Shown: piece by piece, positions 35,597 to 45,907 of the stretch
Position numbering within the stretch: position 1 is the first letter of the stretch
Layout of the letters: each line of letters begins with the position of its first letter
Assembly (NCBI RefSeq): GCF_002368395.1
Contig: NZ_AP018254.1
Coordinates: 4,650,001 to 4,714,000 of the forward strand
DNA length: 64,000 bases
DNA from: Calothrix sp. NIES-3974
GTDB taxonomy: Bacteria > Cyanobacteriota > Cyanobacteriia > Cyanobacteriales > Nostocaceae
Direction: 5' to 3'
The notes under the pieces: model-generated
Told to the model about the DNA's origin: nothing
The model's input: the letters and a program-made list of their open reading frames with translations, nothing else
Databases searched by the model: none
Program-made: the position numbers and the translations under genes

Positions 35597-37075
35597 ATGA
35601 AAGCAATTATGGTGGTGGGGACGACATCCCACGCAGGTAAATCCCTAATCACAACAGCTATTTGCAGAATACTATCCCGTCGGGGTTATCGTGTTGCTCC
35701 TTTTAAGGGGCAAAATATGGCTTTAAATGCCTATGTCACCCCCAATGGGGGAGAAATTGGCTATGCGCAAGCGGTACAAGCTTGGGCTGCGGGGATTGTT
35801 CCCTGGGTGGAGATGAATCCAATCTTACTTAAACCCCAAGGGGATATGACTTCCCAAGTGATAATTAAGGGTCGTCCAGTGGGGAAAGTGAGTGCCCAGG
35901 ATTACTATGAGCAGTATTTTGAGTTGGGTTGGCGAGCGATTGAAGAATCTTTACAACATTTGCAAACCGAGTTTGATTTACTGATTTGCGAAGGTGCGGG
36001 AAGTCCGGCAGAAATTAACCTCAAGCACCGTGATTTAACGAATATGCGGGTGGCAAAGCACCTGAATGCGGCCACAATTTTGGTGGTAGATATTGACCGG
36101 GGTGGAGCGTTTGCCCATGTGGTGGGGACTTTGGAATTACTGGAACCGGAAGAACGGGCTTTAATTAAGGGTGTGGTGATTAACAAATTCCGGGGACAGC
36201 GTTCTTTGTTGGAACCTGGGATTAAATGGTTAGAGGAGCGGACAGGGATACCGGTTTTGGGTGTGATTCCCTATATGGAGCAGATTTTTCCGGCGGAGGA
36301 CTCCTTAGATTTACTTGATCGCCAAGCCAATAAGGCTAGTAGCGATATTAATATTGCCGTGATTCGTTTACCACGCATTTCCAATTTTACTGATTTTGAC
36401 CCCTTAGAATCAGAACTAAGTGTGGGGGTGAAATATCTCAGCCCGAAACAGGATTTAGGACACCCCGATGCCGTAATTATACCAGGAACAAAGGCGACTA
36501 TTCCCGACCTGTTGATTTTACAAAAAAGCGGTATGGCGGAAGCTATTCAAGAGTATGCCGCCGCTGGGGGAACGGTTCTGGGGATTTGTGGTGGTTTTCA
36601 AATGTTGGGACAAATGATTGCTGACCCCGAGGGGGTGGAAGGACAGGCTGGCAGATTTCAAGGGTTAAATTTATTACCAATAAAAACGGTGATTACGGGA
36701 CAAAAAATTGCCCGTCAACGGCAAGTAACTTCTAATTATCCCCAGATGGGATTACCCGTTACCGGATTTGAAATTCATCAAGGGCGATCGCGCTTTGAAC
36801 TTCCTGCTAATGATCCACAAGCCTATCAACCCCTATTTGATGATCTAAATTTGGGTCTGGTGGATAGTTGTCAGTCGGTATGGGGTACTTATTTACACGG
36901 TATTTTTGATAATGGTCCGTGGCGACGGGCTTGGTTGAACCGTTTACGTCAACAGCGTGGTTTAAAATCTTTACCTACGGGTGTCGCTAATTACCGTGAG
37001 CAGCGTGAAAATATGCTTGATTCCCTAGCGACAGAGGTGGAAAAACATCTGGATTTAACGCCATTTTTGTCCTAG
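35597..37075 (+). CDS. cobQ: cobyric acid synthase CobQ
   Basis: A 492-residue glutamine-dependent amidotransferase that amidates four carboxyls of adenosylcobyrinic acid a,c-diamide in the B12 pathway. The N-terminal dethiobiotin-synthetase-like ATPase has GTTSHAGKS (residues 8-16). The C-terminal class I glutaminase has its nucleophile C331 in GICGGFQMLGQM and the catalytic His in WGTYLHGIFDN. Length is normal. cobS, two steps later in the pathway, lies 1.4 kb downstream on the other strand, separated by comF and a PPC gene, so it is linked but not co-transcribed. Confidence 0.97.
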   Translation: MKAIMVVGTTSHAGKSLITTAICRILSRRGYRVAPFKGQNMALNAYVTPNGGEIGYAQAVQAWAAGIVPWVEMNPILLKPQGDMTSQVIIKGRPVGKVSAQDYYEQYFELGWRAIEESLQHLQTEFDLLICEGAGSPAEINLKHRDLTNMRVAKHLNAATILVVDIDRGGAFAHVVGTLELLEPEERALIKGVVINKFRGQRSLLEPGIKWLEERTGIPVLGVIPYMEQIFPAEDSLDLLDRQANKASSDINIAVIRLPRISNFTDFDPLESELSVGVKYLSPKQDLGHPDAVIIPGTKATIPDLLILQKSGMAEAIQEYAAAGGTVLGICGGFQMLGQMIADPEGVEGQAGRFQGLNLLPIKTVITGQKIARQRQVTSNYPQMGLPVTGFEIHQGRSRFELPANDPQAYQPLFDDLNLGLVDSCQSVWGTYLHGIFDNGPWRRAWLNRLRQQRGLKSLPTGVANYREQRENMLDSLATEVEKHLDLTPFLS

Positions 37076-37120
37076 GGGAAGAATACAGGAGAGGGGATAT
37101 ATGTGGAGACGTAATATGTA

Positions 37121-37150
37121 TGTAGAGACGTAATATATTACGTCTCTACA
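37121..37150. repeat. dispersed palindrome, TAATATATTA core
   Basis: Perfect 30-bp palindrome TGTAGAGACG-TAATATATTA-CGTCTCTACA between cobQ and comF. A partial extra left arm (TGTGGAGACGTAATATGTA) precedes it at 37102-37120. Confidence 0.8.
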
Positions 37151-37200
37151 TACATTCATCTGTACTCCTATTTATCAGCGAGGTTTGGCGATTAATTCAG

Positions 37201-37911
37201 ATGAAATTGTTACAACGGGGTTGGCAAGGTTTCTTAAATTTATTTTTGGACAGGAATTGTCCTAGTTGTGGACGTGCGACATCCACAAGTTTATGTGTGT
37301 ATTGTACTCGCAGTTTAGCAGCTTGTCGTTTGGAGAATCCGACTATCCGTAGTCAAGCTAACTATCCGGTATTGGTGTGGGGTGGATACCGGGGAACCCT
37401 CAAACGAGCGATCGCGACGATGAAATATCATCATCATCCCGAAATCGGTTTACTTTTGGGAAATTGGTTGGGGGAAATCTGGTGGGAATATGGGGATTTA
37501 TTTCGCAAATCTGGTCATCCTTCTTCCTGGGGTGATTACATTGTGATTCCCATCCCCTTACATGCACACAAACAAAAACAACGGGGATTTAATCAAGCAG
37601 AAATCATCGGTAAAGGTTTTTGTCAAATTACCCAAATGAAACTAGTCCCCCAGGGATTAGTTCGGGTACGGGATACCAAAGCTCAACATTTACTGGGGGA
37701 ACGCGATCGCTTGACTAATCTAACTGCTGCTTTTCAAGTCGGTACGGTTCTCACACGTTATCCTTCCCGACCAATTATCCTGGTGGATGATATTTATACA
37801 ACGGGTGCAACCGTTTCTGCGGCAATGGAAACCCTGCTTCAACATCGTCACCCGGTGGTGGGTGTGGTTGCAGTTGCAACATCCACTTCAGAATCCTTAA
37901 CGAAGAATTGA
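37201..37911 (+). CDS. comF: ComF family phosphoribosyltransferase-like protein
   Basis: A 236-residue protein with an N-terminal zinc ribbon (CPSCG...CVYC, residues ~20-38) and a C-terminal PRTase fold (PIILVDDIYTTGATV, about residues 196-210). The blocks VIPIPLHAHKQKQRGFNQAEIIGKG and RDTKAQHLLGERDR are typical. In naturally competent bacteria ComF helps move incoming single-stranded DNA to recombination; pilT, also used in competence, is in the same window but 14 kb away. The role here is inferred. ATG at 37201. Confidence 0.9.
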   Translation: MKLLQRGWQGFLNLFLDRNCPSCGRATSTSLCVYCTRSLAACRLENPTIRSQANYPVLVWGGYRGTLKRAIATMKYHHHPEIGLLLGNWLGEIWWEYGDLFRKSGHPSSWGDYIVIPIPLHAHKQKQRGFNQAEIIGKGFCQITQMKLVPQGLVRVRDTKAQHLLGERDRLTNLTAAFQVGTVLTRYPSRPIILVDDIYTTGATVSAAMETLLQHRHPVVGVVAVATSTSESLTKN

Positions 37912-37978
37912 TGGGCAAGCCGATGGAGATAAAACTATAATTAAGCCAGCAAACCTGTATTTGTGGGATAATTGTTGG

Positions 37979-38440
37979 ATGAGAATTAGGAATTTGCTGG
38001 TGGGATTGAAAAAAATTACATTTATACCCGTAACCTTATTTGTTTTCAATATAGCTTTACCTGTAAGTTGGGCACAAGTAAATAAACTGTATAACCCTTT
38101 ACCTTTACCCCTCAGCAACGAAGTTGATGATTTTTTGTCTGATAAAGATATCCCCACCGGACAGGGAGGTTTTGCACGGGATTATCTAGTCAAACTCAAC
38201 AAAGGCGATAATTTAGCGATTGACCTTTCTTCCGATAGCTTTGACACAATTATTACCTTGCTTGGACCTAACGGGACTACGGTGGCTGAAAATGACGATG
38301 GTCCGGATGGTACTAGTAATTCCCTGTTGTTTACACGGATTACCGAAACGGGAACCTATGTAGTCCGTGTTCGTTCCTTCGGGGAAACGGGAGTCGGTAA
38401 GTTTAAGTTGAGGGTGACAAGGTTACAACCTGTTAAGTAG
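37979..38440 (+). CDS. secreted PPC-domain protein
   Basis: About 153 residues: signal peptide (LKKITFIPVTLFVFNIALPVSWAQ, cleavage after the AQ region near residue 31 of this start) and a single pre-peptidase C-terminal (PPC) beta-sandwich: RDYLVKLNKGDNLAIDLSSDSFDTIITLLGPNG, ENDDGPDGTSNSLLFTRITETGTYVVRVRSFGETGVGKFKLRV. PPC domains are usually accessory modules of secreted proteases; here the domain stands alone. The start may be the ATG at 37979 (MRIRNLL), six codons inside the longest frame. Confidence 0.82.
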   Translation: MRIRNLLVGLKKITFIPVTLFVFNIALPVSWAQVNKLYNPLPLPLSNEVDDFLSDKDIPTGQGGFARDYLVKLNKGDNLAIDLSSDSFDTIITLLGPNGTTVAENDDGPDGTSNSLLFTRITETGTYVVRVRSFGETGVGKFKLRVTRLQPVK

Positions 38441-38469
38441 AAGATAGAATACAGGAGATATTGCTCTGG

Positions 38470-39246
38470 TCAAGTTAATGTTGTTAATCCACACAACATC
38501 AGGGTTTCTGTCCACTCAACTACTGCTCCGTAGGTATCTCCTGTGTGTCCTTGGAGCTTGTAGTTAAACCATGCTCCAGTGATAAATGCGATCGCTATCC
38601 CCATTACTAAAGTTGCAAAACTGATCCTATGGCTAGTGGGATTCAGTACGTAATGAATAATACTAATTAAAATTAATACCAAAACTCCTGGCCATAACCA
38701 CCCAGCGGAATCAATGGCTTGTTTGTGAAAAGCTCCTTTTCCCGCGGGTTTCAGATAGGGATATCGCCAAATCGCCAACACCTGTCCCCACCGACCCCAT
38801 CCACATACTGCCATCAAAATAAATCCTCTGGATTCCGAAATTTCACTGAGGGAAAAAGTTTTTAACAGAAGGATCGCGATCGCCACCATTGCTCCAAATG
38901 CTCCCGTTGCACTATCAGCCATCACTTCTAAACGACGCTCCGGATTTGTCACCGCTAACCCATCGGCTGTATCCATCGCCCCATCTAAGTGTAAACCCCC
39001 GGTTATTCCTAGCCAAATCATCACAACTAGGGCATTTCTTGTGAGATTTGATACATTCAGTAGTGCCAGTAAGTTATCCGTAGTAATTAAAATCAAGCCA
39101 ATCAGTAATCCCACAAAGGGTGCAAACCTGGATACAAATTGAAAATCAAGATGGGGTAAGTATGGTAATGGCAAGGAAGTGTAAAAACAGAGACTAGCAT
39201 ACAAACCCGCAACCAATTTGTACCACCATTGCCAGACAGTTTTCAT
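38470..39246 (-). CDS. cobS: cobalamin synthase CobS
   Basis: Adenosylcobinamide-GDP ribazoletransferase: joins adenosylcobinamide-GDP to alpha-ribazole in the last assembly step of B12. 258 residues with about six membrane segments. The motif [15 protein letters not shown] (residues ~81-95) holds the conserved acidic residues, and [10 protein letters not shown] follows. [19 protein letters not shown] at the C-terminus is typical. Convergent with the PPC-domain gene, 30 bp apart. Confidence 0.95.
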   Translation of the reverse strand: MKTVWQWWYKLVAGLYASLCFYTSLPLPYLPHLDFQFVSRFAPFVGLLIGLILITTDNLLALLNVSNLTRNALVVMIWLGITGGLHLDGAMDTADGLAVTNPERRLEVMADSATGAFGAMVAIAILLLKTFSLSEISESRGFILMAVCGWGRWGQVLAIWRYPYLKPAGKGAFHKQAIDSAGWLWPGVLVLILISIIHYVLNPTSHRISFATLVMGIAIAFITGAWFNYKLQGHTGDTYGAVVEWTETLMLCGLTTLT

Positions 39247-39794
39247 CCTAATTTCACTTACTAATTATTTACATAGCTTTATTAATATTCAGTTAACTTA
39301 TCATCATCCGCAGAACTACGGCAATCTTTTTAAAGGTTTAAACAAGATTAATCCTAATTGGCTGCGACGGTAGCGTTTTTTGTTATCCTGATAATAGCAT
39401 TTACAAAAACCAAGTATAAATCAACACTTTGCAACTCAAAAAACAGGAATCACCCCTTCCATTTGTGTAGGTGTATGAAAAAATTCAAATATTGTCAATT
39501 TAAGTCAAAAATTGTTTTTGGGTATTCAAAAAATTATTTATTCGCATCCGTTATTAACTATAATTAATTGGGTGTCTATTCAAGATATGCGAAAAATACT
39601 CAAAATGGCTGGTGAAAACCTTCCAGCAGAGCTGAAATCATTTGTATTGATAGGAGAATTTGCCGCTAACTCAAGTTAGCTAAGTGAGCATATACATTTG
39701 TATTGATATTTTGAAAGAAAAAGTAATGTATCGGTTTTAATTCCAAATAATCCTCAATTTTTATTGTTTGCAACAAACCTTGAAGTTCTAGATT
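39247..39794. other. AT-rich intergenic, no gene supported
   Basis: A 69-codon open frame at 39358-39567 starts with a hydrophobic run but has no conserved pattern, and I do not call it. No family repeat seen. Confidence 0.5.
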
Positions 39795-40247
39795 ATGACT
39801 CACCATCTACCTGAAACCCACATACCAGCCCCATGTATTATTAATACAGGTGTTGTTGTTAATAAACTGGATATGCGCCGATTGCTATCCGATTTAGGAC
39901 GTGTGCATTATACCTACACTCGTGATGGAGAACTGCATAGTCAAGGGGAAGGAGATGTATTAGAAGTTTTTTCCAGTCCACAGCGTTCCACACTGGTTGC
40001 GAATCAAGCTTTATATTTAAACGTTAATAGTTTTGATTACCTGGAACTCAAACAATCACCGGAAAATGAAACCTATTTTGATTTAATCCAAGAAGGGTGG
40101 TGTCTACGTCTTATTCCCCAAACAACACCCATCCAAGAACGATGCGATCGCACCATGACCGTCACCGCAATCGAAGCTATGATGGAGCAGGTTTTATCGG
40201 CAAAATGGGATGCGGAATTTGACGATGATACATCCGAACCATTTTAA
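39795..40247 (+). CDS. conserved cyanobacterial hypothetical protein
   Basis: A 150-residue soluble protein, not recognised. It begins MTHHLPETHIPAPCIINTG, then RRLLSDLGRVHYTYTRDGEL and GDVLEVFSSPQRSTLVANQALYLNV. It ends with an acidic tail (DAEFDDDTSEPF). No signal peptide, membrane segment or catalytic motif. The even composition and clear start suggest a real gene. It stands alone. Confidence 0.6.
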   Translation: MTHHLPETHIPAPCIINTGVVVNKLDMRRLLSDLGRVHYTYTRDGELHSQGEGDVLEVFSSPQRSTLVANQALYLNVNSFDYLELKQSPENETYFDLIQEGWCLRLIPQTTPIQERCDRTMTVTAIEAMMEQVLSAKWDAEFDDDTSEPF

Positions 40248-40250
40248 TGT

Positions 40251-40358
40251 TCCTGGATTTCGCCCAAGGGGGATGATCAACTTAGAATAATGGATTGATT
40301 TTCGTAATATTCCCCACTCCCTAATTCCTCAAAGTTTGATAGATTTGAGGGAAATGAC
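40251..40358 (+). repeat. ~100-bp interspersed repeat, copy 5
   Basis: TCCTGGATTTCGCCCAAGGG, GGATGATCAACTTAGAATAA, TGGATTGATTTTCGTAATAT, TCCCCACTCC, CAAAGTTTGATAGATTTGAG. It differs from copy 2 mainly by an altered left end (TTCCTGGATTTCGC), which it shares with copy 6. Confidence 0.65.
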
Positions 40359-40393
40359 GGTTTTGTCTAAACGTAGTAGCTGAATCTGAGTGG

Positions 40394-41008
40394 ATGATTC
40401 AAAGCCAACCACACCAGTTAACCTTTGAAGAATTTATCAGTTGGTATCCCAACAATGGTAAATTTTATGAGCTGCATAATGGAGTTATCAGGGAAATGCC
40501 TCCCCCATCCGGAGACCATGAAGACGTGGTGGGTTTTTTAGTCCGTAAGTTAGCCGTGGAAATAGAACGGTTAAATTTACCATTTAATCTTCCGAAGACA
40601 GGTATTATCAGGACACCGAATGGGGATTCCGGCTATTTACCAGATGTGGTGGTTGTGAATCGAGACAATTTAAAAAATGAACCACTTTGGAAAAAAGAAT
40701 CCACCCTCACCCAAGCTGCATCCATACCTTTGGTGATTGAGGTGGTATCTACAAATTGGCGAGACGATTACCACAAGAAATTTGCTGATTATGAAGAAAT
40801 GGGAATAGCTGAATATTGGATTTCTGATTATGCGGCTTTTGGTGCGCGTAAGTTCCTTGGTTATCCAAAACAGCCGACCTTTTTCGTGTGTGAATTGGTA
40901 GAAGGTGAATACCGCATGACACCCTTTCAAGGTCAACAACCAATCATATCCCCAACTTTTCCAGAATTACACCTCACCCCCAGCCAAATTTTTGCCGCAG
41001 TTGGCTAG
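40394..41008 (+). CDS. Uma2 family (DUF820) putative nuclease
   Basis: A 204-residue PD-(D/E)XK-fold protein of the very large cyanobacterial Uma2 family. Typical blocks: LTFEEFISWYPNNGKFYELHNGVI, GDHEDVVGFLVRKLAVEIE, GYLPDVVVVNRDNL, PLVIEVVSTNWRDDYHKKFADYEEMGIAEYWISD. The residues of a nuclease site (E in YELHNG, D in LPDVV, E and K in VIEV...YHKK) are present. The biological role is unknown; many copies per genome are usual. Intact, between two copies of the same interspersed repeat. Confidence 0.9.
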   Translation: MIQSQPHQLTFEEFISWYPNNGKFYELHNGVIREMPPPSGDHEDVVGFLVRKLAVEIERLNLPFNLPKTGIIRTPNGDSGYLPDVVVVNRDNLKNEPLWKKESTLTQAASIPLVIEVVSTNWRDDYHKKFADYEEMGIAEYWISDYAAFGARKFLGYPKQPTFFVCELVEGEYRMTPFQGQQPIISPTFPELHLTPSQIFAAVG

Positions 41009-41367
41009 AGAATTCTTGACACTCTGCTCCCAAATCACTTTCAAGTCAGGAATGAGCTATTAGTCGGACGTATGAAATCGGATTCTGATAGATGGGATAT
41101 CAAGTCCTTTGTGCTATCCTACTAACTGCTATACTTTGATATATTTTCTTTTGGTTGGTTAACAGTTGACAGGTAGCTGTTCCTGGATTTCGCGTCAGGG
41201 AGGTGATAAACTTAGGGTAATGGGTTGATTTTCGTATTACTCCCAGTTCCCCACTCACTGAAAGTTTTAGGGATTTATGAGAAATCAGGCATTAACCATC
41301 TCAAAAAGCTTAATTATTCACCGTGTAAAGTATAATAACTAATCCAAAATCGAAAATTCCCAATTGA
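41009..41367. other. intergenic with interspersed repeat
   Basis: Carries copy 6 of the ~100-bp repeat (41181-41289) and a short CCAAAATC-like unit (41342-41363) before tgt. No gene seen. Confidence 0.55.
41181..41289 (+). repeat. ~100-bp interspersed repeat, copy 6
   Basis: TCCTGGATTTCGCGTCAGGG, AGGTGATAAACTTAGGGTAA, TGGGTTGATTTTCGTATTAC, TCACTGAAAGTTTTAGGG, ATTTATGAGAAATC. Very close to copy 5, which lies 930 bp away in direct orientation with the Uma2 gene between. Confidence 0.7.
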
Positions 41368-42498
<1,131 letters not shown>

Positions 42499-42551
42499 TT
42501 TTTAGCTTATTACCCTATCCCCTGTTTTCAAGCTAAACTGGATATTCGTGG

Positions 42552-44621
42552 GTGAAAACAAAGGTTAAGCGACAAATGGGTGTTGAGTCAACTGCTGCAT
42601 CGGAATCAGAAAAAGAGGTAAATACAGCCACCAATGGCAAAATTCAGCGTCGTTCCCAGAACGACCATGCATTAGCCAAAACCAAGGAAACGGTGAATGC
42701 TATCGATACATTACCTCGTTCCTGGACGATTGAAAAAAGCGAGGAACTGTATCGAATAGATGGATGGGGACATCCCTATTTCTCGATTAATGCTGCGGGT
42801 CATGTGACGGTTTCCCCCAAAGGCGATCGCGGTGGTTCTTTGGATTTGTTTGAGTTGGTTAATGCTTTAAAGTTGAGAAATTTGGGTTTACCGTTGTTAA
42901 TTCGGTTCTCAGATATCCTCGAAGACCGCATTGAACGTTTGAATGCCTGTTTTGCCAAAGCGATCGCTCGTTATAATTACCCTGGGGAGTATCGGGGTGT
43001 ATTTCCGGTAAAATGCAATCAACAACGCCATTTAATTGAGGATTTGGTTAAGTTTGGGAAACCTCACCAATTTGGGTTGGAAGCTGGTTCTAAACCGGAA
43101 TTAATGATTGCTTTGGCTTTACTAAATACTCCAGGTGCTTTACTCATATGTAATGGCTATAAAGACCGTGAGTATATCGAAACAGCTATGCTTGCGTCCA
43201 AGTTGGGACAAACACCCATCATCGTCCTGGAGCAAATTGAAGAACTGGAATTGGCAATTTCCCTGAGTCAGCAATTGGGAATCAAACCAGTCCTCGGTGT
43301 CCGCGCAAAACTCAGTACCCAAGGAGTGGGACGCTGGGGAACTTCAACCGGCGATCGCGCCAAGTTTGGCTTAACAATTCCGGAAATTATCACTGTTGTC
43401 GATCGGTTACGCCAAGCGAATTTACTCGATTCGTTACAATTATTACACTTCCACATTGGCTCACAAATTTCTGCCATCAGCGTCATTAAGGAGGCAATTC
43501 GGGAAGCCAGTCGGATTTACGTCGAGTTAGCCCTATTAGGTGCCAACATGAAATACCTAGATGTGGGAGGTGGTCTAGGTGTCGATTATGACGGTTCCCA
43601 AACCAACTTCTACGCATCCAAAAATTACAACATGCAAAACTACGCCAATGATATTGTGGCGGAATTGCGAGACACCTGCACCGAACGCAATATTCCCGTA
43701 CCCACCCTCATTAGTGAAAGTGGACGAGCGATCGCTTCCCACCAATCCGTACTGATTTTTGACGTTCTCAGTACCAGTGAAATTCCCTTTGAGTCTCCGG
43801 AAGCTCCCGTCGAAAGTGATACCCAGGTGATCCATTACCTCTGGGAAACCTACCAATCAATCAATCGCGAAAACTTCCAAGAACTCTACCACGATGCAAC
43901 CCAATTCAAAGAGGAAGCCATTAGCAGGTTTAATTTAGGTATCCTCAGCATCACCGAACGGGCAAAAGCCGAACGCTTGTACTGGGCTTGTTGTCATAAA
44001 ATCCTCAATTTGATACCCCAAATCGACTACGTACCGGATGACCTCGAAGACCTGGAAAAAATCATGGCTTCGATTTATTACATCAACCTCTCCGTATTCC
44101 AATCGGCCCCCGATTGTTGGGCAATTGATCAATTATTCCCGATTATGCCCATCCATCGTTTGAGCGAAGAACCAACCCAACGCGGTATCCTCGCCGATTT
44201 AACCTGCGATAGCGATGGCAAAATTGACCGGTTTATTGACCTGCGGGATGTTAAATCCGTACTTGAACTTCACAAACTTAAACCCGGTGAACCCTACTAC
44301 CTGGGTATGTTTCTTAACGGAGCTTACCAGGAAATTATGGGTAATCTCCACAACCTTTTTGGTGACACCAATGCTGTCCATATCCAATTAACACCCAAAG
44401 GGTATCAAATAGAACATGTGGTTAAGGGTGACACCATGCAAGAAGTAGTAAGTTATGTGCAATACGATGCCGAGGATATGGTGGAAAATATTCGTCAGCG
44501 TTGCGAACAAGCTTTAGAAGAGAAAAAAATCAGCCTCGCAGAATCCCAGCGATTACTACAAACCTACGAACAAAGTTTAAGTAGATACACCTATCTAAAT
44601 AATCCTTCCAGTCCCTCTTAG
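42552..44621 (+). CDS. speA: biosynthetic arginine decarboxylase SpeA
   Basis: PLP enzyme making agmatine from arginine, the first step of polyamine synthesis and an arginine-use route in cyanobacteria. 689 residues, slightly long because of a non-conserved, charged N-terminal ~55 residues. The PLP lysine is in RGVFPVKCNQQRHLIEDLVKFG; LQLLHFHIGSQIS, YLDVGGGLGVDYDGS and LISESGRAIASHQSVL follow. The start may be GTG 42552 or ATG 42576; the conserved region begins well after both, so the choice is open. Confidence 0.96.
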   Translation: MKTKVKRQMGVESTAASESEKEVNTATNGKIQRRSQNDHALAKTKETVNAIDTLPRSWTIEKSEELYRIDGWGHPYFSINAAGHVTVSPKGDRGGSLDLFELVNALKLRNLGLPLLIRFSDILEDRIERLNACFAKAIARYNYPGEYRGVFPVKCNQQRHLIEDLVKFGKPHQFGLEAGSKPELMIALALLNTPGALLICNGYKDREYIETAMLASKLGQTPIIVLEQIEELELAISLSQQLGIKPVLGVRAKLSTQGVGRWGTSTGDRAKFGLTIPEIITVVDRLRQANLLDSLQLLHFHIGSQISAISVIKEAIREASRIYVELALLGANMKYLDVGGGLGVDYDGSQTNFYASKNYNMQNYANDIVAELRDTCTERNIPVPTLISESGRAIASHQSVLIFDVLSTSEIPFESPEAPVESDTQVIHYLWETYQSINRENFQELYHDATQFKEEAISRFNLGILSITERAKAERLYWACCHKILNLIPQIDYVPDDLEDLEKIMASIYYINLSVFQSAPDCWAIDQLFPIMPIHRLSEEPTQRGILADLTCDSDGKIDRFIDLRDVKSVLELHKLKPGEPYYLGMFLNGAYQEIMGNLHNLFGDTNAVHIQLTPKGYQIEHVVKGDTMQEVVSYVQYDAEDMVENIRQRCEQALEEKKISLAESQRLLQTYEQSLSRYTYLNNPSSPS

Positions 44622-44631
44622 AGGGAGTGGG

Positions 44632-44658
44632 GAGAGACGCGACATGTCGCGTCTGTAG
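44632..44658. repeat. dispersed palindrome, CGACATGTCG core
   Basis: GAGAGACGCGACATGTCGCGTCTGTAG between the convergent speA and ABC ATPase genes; likely hairpin end signal. Confidence 0.7.
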
Positions 44659-44688
44659 AGGAAGCGGGGGGAGCAGGGGATGTCAATC

Positions 44689-45669
44689 CTAAATCACCCC
44701 AGCTTGAAACACCCGACCAATCACCTCCTCAACAGGAGGTTCAGTCACAGTTAAATCCACCACATCAAAATCATCGAGAATCCGGGAAACTGTACGCGTT
44801 AACATATCCTGCTCCACAATCAAACTGACCGAACGTCCCTCAATATGTTTCACATCCCCATACAATTCAATTTTCTCTGGATGGGGGGGATGGGATAGTT
44901 CCAGGTGAATTTCCCGGTAGGGTGCAAACCTTTCCAGTAAACCATCGAGACGACCATCATACATAAGTTTACCCTGGTGAATCATCAACACGCGATCGCA
45001 CAATGCGGTAATATCAGCCATGTAATGGCTTGTTAATAGCACGGTGGCTCGGTATCGTTGGTTATATTGCCGCAAAAAATCCCGTACCCCCACTTGAGCA
45101 TTCACATCCAACCCTAAAGTTGGTTCATCCAAAAATAATACCTGGGGACGATGTAACAGCGCTGCTAACAATTCCGCTTTCATCCTTTCCCCCAGGGAAA
45201 GTTTTCGCACCGGTTGGGTCAGTTTCCCATCCAGAGATAACATTTCCGTCAGTTCCCCGACCCGAATCCAAAATTCATGGTCAGAGATATCATAAACTGC
45301 GGCATTAATTTTTAAAGAATCAAGTGCAGGTAAATCCCATAATAATTGCTGCTTTTGTCCCATCACGAGGGTAATTTTTTGCAAAAATTCTGCTTGACGA
45401 CGAAAGGGTACATGTCCAGCAACCCGTACATTCCCGCTTGAAGGATGAATTAAACCCGATAACATTTTTAATGTGGTGGTTTTTCCTGCTCCATTTGGAC
45501 CTAAAAACCCGACCACTTCCCCAGGAGTAATCTCAAAGGAAACATCTTGAACTGCAACTATTCTCCGATAGGTTCTTCGGAAAAAGTGTGACATCGTTCC
45601 CTTGATACCTGGTTCTTTAACAGCAACTGGATAAAATTTGCTCAGATTTTGAGCAATGATGATGGACAT
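44689..45669 (-). CDS. ABC transporter ATP-binding protein (ABC-2 type)
   Basis: A 326-residue nucleotide-binding subunit. Walker A GPNGAGKTT (about residues 54-62), Q-loop VMGQKQQLLWDLPA, signature LSLGERMKAELLAALL, Walker B VLFLDEPTLGLD and the H-loop TSHYM. The N-terminal ~35 residues (KFYPVAVKEPGIKGTMSHFFRRTYRR) and the VLLTSHYMADITALCDRV region place it with exporters of the ABC-2 type that also have a ~90-residue C-terminal regulatory tail. No permease gene is adjacent in this window. The substrate is unknown. Confidence 0.9.
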   Translation of the reverse strand: MSIIIAQNLSKFYPVAVKEPGIKGTMSHFFRRTYRRIVAVQDVSFEITPGEVVGFLGPNGAGKTTTLKMLSGLIHPSSGNVRVAGHVPFRRQAEFLQKITLVMGQKQQLLWDLPALDSLKINAAVYDISDHEFWIRVGELTEMLSLDGKLTQPVRKLSLGERMKAELLAALLHRPQVLFLDEPTLGLDVNAQVGVRDFLRQYNQRYRATVLLTSHYMADITALCDRVLMIHQGKLMYDGRLDGLLERFAPYREIHLELSHPPHPEKIELYGDVKHIEGRSVSLIVEQDMLTRTVSRILDDFDVVDLTVTEPPVEEVIGRVFQAGVI

Positions 45670-45832
45670 ACACTCAACCTGCGGTAATGCACTGGAAATA
45701 TCAAATCGTGCTACATCTAAATCCTATTGCCAAATCCTAATCTATTTTTACTAATTTGAAAATACAGGAAATAGGAGATAGGAAATTATCTATTACTTAC
45801 TCCCACCGTATCCCCTGCTCCCCCTGCTTTCT

Positions 45833-45861
45833 GTAGAGACGACCCGACGGGTTGTCTCTAT
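45833..45861. repeat. dispersed palindrome, ACCCGACGGGT core
   Basis: GTAGAGACG-ACCCGACGGGT-TGTCTCTAT, with two changes in the right arm. It sits between divergent genes, so it is not only a terminator. Confidence 0.65.
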
Positions 45862-45907
45862 TCCATACCCCCTGACCACAACAACAATTTTCACTACCCA
45901 CCCACTT

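Noticed and set aside
39358-39567. 69-codon frame with hydrophobic start
   Set aside because: Not matching any small photosystem or cytochrome subunit; the C-terminal part is random-looking.
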